Shown: positions 59,897 to 64,000 of the stretch, in pieces
Layout of the letters: each line of letters opens with the position of its first letter
Position numbering within the stretch: position 1 is the first letter of the stretch
Assembly: GCF_002483205.1 (NCBI RefSeq)
Contig: NZ_DLHM01000005.1
Span: 1,014,905-1,078,904 of the forward strand
Length of the DNA stretch: 64,000 nucleotides
Origin: Flavihumibacter sp. UBA7668
Lineage (GTDB): Bacteria > Bacteroidota > Bacteroidia > Chitinophagales > Chitinophagaceae
Reading direction: 5' to 3'
Position numbers and translations under genes: made by a program
The notes under the pieces: generated by a model
What the model saw: only the letters and a program-made list of their open reading frames with translations
Databases searched by the model: none
What the model was told of the DNA's origin: nothing

Positions 59897-62398
59897 CTAA
59901 AACCCCTTCTTCTCTCCACTTCTCGCGGCCTTAATGTATTCAACCACATCAGTTGCTTCGGCACCGGTGTTTTTCTGCCAGGCCTGCTGAATACTCTGCA
60001 GAATCATGTTATTGATAAAGGGATCGATTTGCGTACGGTATTGCGCGGGAATTCCTTCTCTGAACTTTACAATATGATCAACCCCTGTTTTTGCCTGATT
60101 GGCATCTTTGGTGCCAGCCAGTAATCTTGCAAAAGGTTCCAGTAGTTCCAGCTTTTCCTGAGACAAAGGCATACGGCCAAATGCTTCATTAATCGGTGCA
60201 ACTGCTTCGGCAATATTGTTTTTTGCTGCAATATTGGTTAGTGCAGGAATCAGGCTTCCTTTAACCGGTTGCGTCAGCATTTTTTTTGCTGCATCAACGG
60301 CAAAGCTGTTATCCCGCTCAATCAATGCAGTTAAAGATGCTCCGGCAACAGAGTATGAAGAATCGGTAACTCCTTTTTTATAAATCGCAGTGTAAGCATC
60401 ATTGCTGTAGGAGGCCAGTAAGCCAATAGCTTTCGCTTTCACCGTAGCTTTTGGATCTTTTGCTGCCATCTCTGCAATGCTTTTTTCGGCTGCTGTTTTG
60501 ATAGCGGCATTTTTGAGATCCAGTGATTGCAAAGCCAGTGTGCGTAATCCATGATAGGGGTCTTTCAAAGACTCCAATAGAATGGATTGTGCAAGCGCCT
60601 GCCCTTGTTGTTCTTTTGCAAACTCAATAGCTTCTCTTCTGTCCAGATAGTTACCGGCATGTTTGTACTGATAGGCAAACTGCTCCAGTGTTTTGTCGTC
60701 TTTTTTCTCTGCAAGTAATACTTTATCGCCATCCACATTTATAAGATCCGGACGTTTTTTATAATTGAACTGAAAGCTGTCTGCACGATTGCTTACCATC
60801 ACCTGATAACGTGTTTTCTTGCCGGCTTCATACACATCAATAGCCATCGGTAACTGGAAAACCTTATCGCCTTCCTGTGTTTGCTTTATGTAAACAGTTG
60901 CAGTACCGGCAGCGTCGTTGTAGGCATAACTGATCTCAAGCTTTGGATGCCCACTTCCAAAATACCACTGATTAAAAAACCAGTTCAGGTCTTTTCCGCT
61001 GATCTCTTCAAACGCAAGTCGCAGTTGATGTGCTTCTGCCGATTTAAAACGGTTATCTGTTAAATATTTATTGAGTGATTTGAAGAATGCACTATCACCG
61101 AGATAAGTACGCAACATATGAAGAATTCTTCCGCCTTTCTGATAACTAACGGCATCGAACATGTCTTCTTTATCATGGTAATGATAACGGGCCAGATTTT
61201 TGGATGCATTTTCCGGATTCGCCAGGTATCCTTCCATGGCTGAATAAGAAGCGGCGGCACCGGCATCTTTTCCATATTTGTATTCATTCCAAAGTGTTTC
61301 GCTATAGTCTGCAAAAGACTCATTCAGGGTGAGGTTGCTCCAGCTTTCTGCCGTTACATAATCACCAAACCAGTGGTGGAATAATTCATGCGCGATAACA
61401 TCTTCCCATCGGTTACCATCAACCAGTTCACGGGCATCCTGCTGTGCGCTTTCCTGATGAAGGGTAGCGGTCGTATTTTCCATCGCGCCGCTAACATAAT
61501 CTCTGCCAACAATCTGCGCATATTTGACCCAGGGGTATTCTATGCCGGTAACTTTTGCAAAAAATGCCATCATCTCCGGTGTATGTCCGAATATTTTTTT
61601 GGCTACCGGAGCATATTCTTTTTCTACATAATAACTCACTTCTTTTCCCTTGTAGGATTCTTTCACAACAGCGTAATCGCCCACGCCCATAAAGAAGAGG
61701 TAAGGTGCATGCGGCAGGTCCATCTTCCAATGATCCGTTCTTGTTCCATTGGTGTTTTTCTTTTGTGAAACCAGTTTCCCATTACTAAGTGTAACGTATT
61801 TCTCAGGAACCGTCATCTTGATTTCCTGTGTAGTTTTTTGTCCGGGCCGATCAATTGTTGGGCACCATACAGAAGTGGCTTCGGTTTCTCCCTGTGTCCA
61901 GATTTGGGTGGGTTTGTTTTTGTCTTCTCCGGTTGGATTGATAAAGTATAAGCCTTTGGCATCGGTAATGGCTGCACTTCCCTGAACTTTTAATTCATTG
62001 GGTTTGGCGATATAATCAATATAAATCGTGTATTTTTCTTTGTTGGTATAGGTTTTATTGAGTTGAATGCGCAAGGCCATTCCGTCGTACTGGTATTTCA
62101 ACGGACTGTTTTTAGTGCCGGAGGACAATGCCACGGTTTTAATCTCCATTCCTTTGGCGTCCAGTGTCAGCGAGTCGGTTGGATAAAAATGAGGCTGAAG
62201 GGTAATCCAGGCTTTACCGTTAAGATAAGCTTTGCTGTAATCGAATTGAACATCCAGACTGGTATGTACCAGGTTATTGATGCGGGCCGGCGTTTCCCGA
62301 TAGATCTTTTGGGCGGCATCTTCCTGTTTGGAATCTTCCTGTGCATCGGCGCCCAATAAGGCCATCAGGCAAAAAGAGAGCAGTAATCCTTTTTTCAT
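59897..62398 (-). CDS. M1-family metallopeptidase (aminopeptidase)
   Basis: The 833-residue exported protein has a signal peptide (1-19), an N-terminal beta domain with LDVQFDYSKAYLNG, GAMENTT, HELFHHWFGD (H337, E338, H341) and NESFAD (E360), the full M1 zinc site, and a C-terminal helical part with HEAT-like repeats (about 575-720). It cleaves N-terminal residues from peptides in the periplasm. The start is the clear ATG before the signal. The gene ends directly against the heptamer array; upstream there is no perfect -7 box, with AT-rich TAAATTTA at 62418-62425. Confidence 0.93.
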   Translation of the reverse strand: MKKGLLLSFCLMALLGADAQEDSKQEDAAQKIYRETPARINNLVHTSLDVQFDYSKAYLNGKAWITLQPHFYPTDSLTLDAKGMEIKTVALSSGTKNSPLKYQYDGMALRIQLNKTYTNKEKYTIYIDYIAKPNELKVQGSAAITDAKGLYFINPTGEDKNKPTQIWTQGETEATSVWCPTIDRPGQKTTQEIKMTVPEKYVTLSNGKLVSQKKNTNGTRTDHWKMDLPHAPYLFFMGVGDYAVVKESYKGKEVSYYVEKEYAPVAKKIFGHTPEMMAFFAKVTGIEYPWVKYAQIVGRDYVSGAMENTTATLHQESAQQDARELVDGNRWEDVIAHELFHHWFGDYVTAESWSNLTLNESFADYSETLWNEYKYGKDAGAAASYSAMEGYLANPENASKNLARYHYHDKEDMFDAVSYQKGGRILHMLRTYLGDSAFFKSLNKYLTDNRFKSAEAHQLRLAFEEISGKDLNWFFNQWYFGSGHPKLEISYAYNDAAGTATVYIKQTQEGDKVFQLPMAIDVYEAGKKTRYQVMVSNRADSFQFNYKKRPDLINVDGDKVLLAEKKDDKTLEQFAYQYKHAGNYLDRREAIEFAKEQQGQALAQSILLESLKDPYHGLRTLALQSLDLKNAAIKTAAEKSIAEMAAKDPKATVKAKAIGLLASYSNDAYTAIYKKGVTDSSYSVAGASLTALIERDNSFAVDAAKKMLTQPVKGSLIPALTNIAAKNNIAEAVAPINEAFGRMPLSQEKLELLEPFARLLAGTKDANQAKTGVDHIVKFREGIPAQYRTQIDPFINNMILQSIQQAWQKNTGAEATDVVEYIKAARSGEKKGF

Positions 62399-62510
62399 AC
62401 GTATATTTTACCGGGTAAATTTATTCGATCGCTTTCAATAGACATCATAAAAATCCCTCAAAATGAAGAACGGCGGGTTTAACTGGATTTATACCTAATT
62501 TCCCGGTTCA

Positions 62511-63095
62511 ATGCGGAGTTTTTTTCTATTTCTTTTTGGTTTATTGGGCGTTCTGGCTGTTGAAGCACAGGAATCGGGTTACTTATATATTGAATCAGAA
62601 ACCGGACAACCCTTTTATGTGAGAAGTAAGGACAGCCTTTATTTGTCTGCTCCGGAGGGTTTTTTAATTCTTGCTCCATTAACCGGAATTAAAGGTGATT
62701 TGGTGCTTGGATTTCCCGGACAGGCAGCGGCAGCATTTGTATTTACTATTCCTAATTCAGGAATTGAGACGGGCTGGCTGCTACGAAGGGTGAATGGCGA
62801 AGGGTGGCGGCTCTATGATTACCGGTTGGATGAACTGGTAAATATCCGTCGCCTTGGCAGGGCCGAGAACCGGTTTACCGGAATGCAAAAACGGACCGAT
62901 GCCTTTGCTCTGCAGCTCTCCAAAGTAGTAAATGATACGGCCATACTTTATTCCAGGCCGGCCCCGGTTCCGGCGGCTCCATCCATTCAGATGGTGAGTC
63001 AGATGGAAAAGGACGGGTTTTGGGTCCTGGTTTATGAAATAACCGAAAATGGCCGGGTAGAACGGGTTGAAATTGAAATCCCCAAAGAAAAATGA
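62511..63095 (+). CDS. Exported hypothetical protein, beta-rich
   Basis: The 194-residue protein has a signal peptide (1-19, LAVEAQ) followed by YLYIESETGQPFYVRSKDSLY and LILAPLTGIKGDLVLGFPGQ, a beta-sheet-rich pattern. I do not recognise a family; short beta-rich exported proteins next to truA exist in related genomes. It is nine bases upstream of truA on the same strand, so the two are likely cotranscribed. The last third is charged and possibly coiled. No catalytic motif is visible. Confidence 0.68.
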   Translation: MRSFFLFLFGLLGVLAVEAQESGYLYIESETGQPFYVRSKDSLYLSAPEGFLILAPLTGIKGDLVLGFPGQAAAAFVFTIPNSGIETGWLLRRVNGEGWRLYDYRLDELVNIRRLGRAENRFTGMQKRTDAFALQLSKVVNDTAILYSRPAPVPAAPSIQMVSQMEKDGFWVLVYEITENGRVERVEIEIPKEK

Positions 63096-63103
63096 AGGGC
63101 TGA

Positions 63104-63850
63104 ATGAAACGATATTTTTTGGAACTGAGTTATATGGGAAACGCCTATGCCGGTTTCCAGCGACAGGAAAATGCTAAGACGGTTCAGTCGGAAATGGAGA
63201 AGGCGATGCAGACCCTGCTGCGCCGGCCGGTTGAATTAACCGGATCTTCCCGAACAGATGCGGGTGTTCATGCGCTGCAGAATTATTTCCATTTTGATAG
63301 TGATGGGGAGTTGAAAGAGCGGTTGTTGTATAACCTGAATGCTCTGCTGCCGCCGGATATTGCCATACGGTCGCTGCAGGAAATGCCGGATACCGCACAC
63401 AGCAGATTTGATGCGGTTAGCAGGGAGTATCGCTATCATATTTATCGGGATAAGGATCCGTTTAACAGGGATCGGGCCTATTATTTTCCGTATCAGCTTG
63501 ATTTTGGATTAATGCAGCAGGCAGCCGGGATTTTGATGGAGTACCAGGATTTTACCAGTTTCAGTAAACGGAATACCCAGGTGAAAACCTTTATCTGCCG
63601 CCTGGATGAGAGTATCTGGACACTGACGGAAGAAGGCCATCTGCAGTATTATGTGAAGGGAAATCGGTTTTTGCGGGGAATGGTTCGGGCTTTAACGGCC
63701 ACCATGTTGAAATTGGGCCGTGGCAGGATCGGTTTGCATGAATTCAGGGCAATCATTGAAGCCAGGGATTGTACCAGGGCCGATTTTGCGGTACCTCCGC
63801 ATGGGTTGTTTTTGGAGAAAGTCAACTACCCGGAAGGCTATTTTAATTAG
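63104..63850 (+). CDS. truA: tRNA pseudouridine(38-40) synthase
   Basis: The 248-residue protein has FLELSYMGNAYAGFQRQ, GSSRTDAGVHAL (catalytic D52), DAVSREYRYHIY and GNRFLRGMVRALTATML, the TruA signatures. Length is normal. It modifies uridines in the anticodon arm of many tRNAs. It starts nine bases after the hypothetical gene. The rest of the window (63851-64000) has a short AT-rich stretch and a promoter. Confidence 0.95.
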   Translation: MKRYFLELSYMGNAYAGFQRQENAKTVQSEMEKAMQTLLRRPVELTGSSRTDAGVHALQNYFHFDSDGELKERLLYNLNALLPPDIAIRSLQEMPDTAHSRFDAVSREYRYHIYRDKDPFNRDRAYYFPYQLDFGLMQQAAGILMEYQDFTSFSKRNTQVKTFICRLDESIWTLTEEGHLQYYVKGNRFLRGMVRALTATMLKLGRGRIGLHEFRAIIEARDCTRADFAVPPHGLFLEKVNYPEGYFN

Positions 63851-63952
63851 CCTTTCTGTCCTGTCAAATATTACCCTCAAAAATATATTAATTGGCAAAA
63901 CCTTGCTGGTGGCTGGTTTGGTGATTTTTTGGTTTTTATAGGATCAAACTTA

Positions 63953-63985
63953 TTTGGAAATCAATGCATTCTGCCTTTATCTTTG
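63953..63985 (+). promoter_or_regulatory. Promoter reading out of the window
   Basis: TTTG (63953-63956), 21 bases and TATCTTTG (63978-63985) fit the Bacteroidota promoter, with a slightly long spacer. It drives a gene beyond the right edge of the window. Confidence 0.5.
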
Positions 63986-64000
63986 CGCCCCGCTTGGGAG

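Noticed and set aside
63720..63941. Plus-strand frame overlapping the end of truA
   Set aside because: It runs mostly out of frame inside truA and only its last 30 codons are free. No promoter or family match supports it.

Overview
The window is chromosomal DNA of a Bacteroidota bacterium, most likely a Chitinophagaceae-type member of the Chitinophagia/Sphingobacteriia group. The evidence is a SusC/SusD pair with an ECF sigma factor and a FecR anti-sigma factor, many SPI and lipoprotein signal peptides, an NADP malic enzyme fused to a phosphotransacetylase-like domain, and repeated promoters of the Bacteroidota type (-33 TTTG, about 19 bases, -7 TAnnTTTG). Genes are dense and mostly vertical housekeeping or envelope functions. 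I see no prophage, transposase, integrase or CRISPR array.

Layout. 1-3.2 kb: start of aspS (minus), two tandem MtfA-like (M90) membrane peptidases, a SelT/SelW-like redox protein and a MOSC protein. 3.2-10.8 kb: minus-strand operon of a 2038-residue alpha-2-macroglobulin, a DAO-type FAD oxidoreductase and a small membrane protein. 11-16 kb (minus): sucD, then malic enzyme-mlaE-mlaF. 16-18.8 kb (plus): a self-contained ABC transporter/GntR (YtrA-type) operon with a visible promoter and operator. 18.8-21.3 kb (minus): M20 amidohydrolase, SPOR protein, deoC. 21.3-27.8 kb (plus): two amidohydrolase-superfamily exported proteins, a lipoprotein, a COG4299-type acyltransferase. 27.8-35.8 kb: FecR-SusC-SusD-metallophosphoesterase operon (minus), with its ECF sigma gene divergent and apparently lacking a normal start codon. 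35.8-40 kb: DUF1080 lipoprotein and secA. 40-46.9 kb (plus): atpG, scpB, lysA, two Tat-exported ferritin-like proteins, DUF4442, a beta-CASP MBL protein. 46.9-49.6 kb: methionine genes metZ and metX around an OsmC gene. 49.8-53.1 kb: a complete phosphorelay (hybrid kinase, Hpt protein, LytTR regulator). 53.2-64 kb: an Old Yellow Enzyme, a nucleotidyltransferase fusion, tRNA-Glu, gapA-pgk, lemA with two TPM-domain genes, an M1 aminopeptidase, a hypothetical protein, truA and a promoter reading out of the window.

How the parts fit. The sus locus is a nutrient-uptake unit: SusC/SusD capture a ligand, the exported phosphoesterase probably removes a phosphate group, and sigma/FecR sense uptake. 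GapA, Pgk, SucD and malic enzyme are central carbon enzymes. MetX and MetZ run consecutive steps of homocysteine synthesis by direct sulfhydrylation. The kinase, Hpt and LytTR proteins form one relay.

Most noteworthy: (i) a family of heptamer arrays (consensus YYACTTY) lying directly next to stop codons at three places, two of them paired with purine-rich tracts; (ii) the ECF sigma gene whose conserved N-terminus is preceded only by an ATC where ATG is expected; (iii) a SusC-plug-like segment inside the alpha-2-macroglobulin; (iv) an 18-bp perfect GC-rich inverted repeat; (v) a small domain fused to a nucleotidyltransferase. I did not find a clearly new multi-gene defence or metabolic system.
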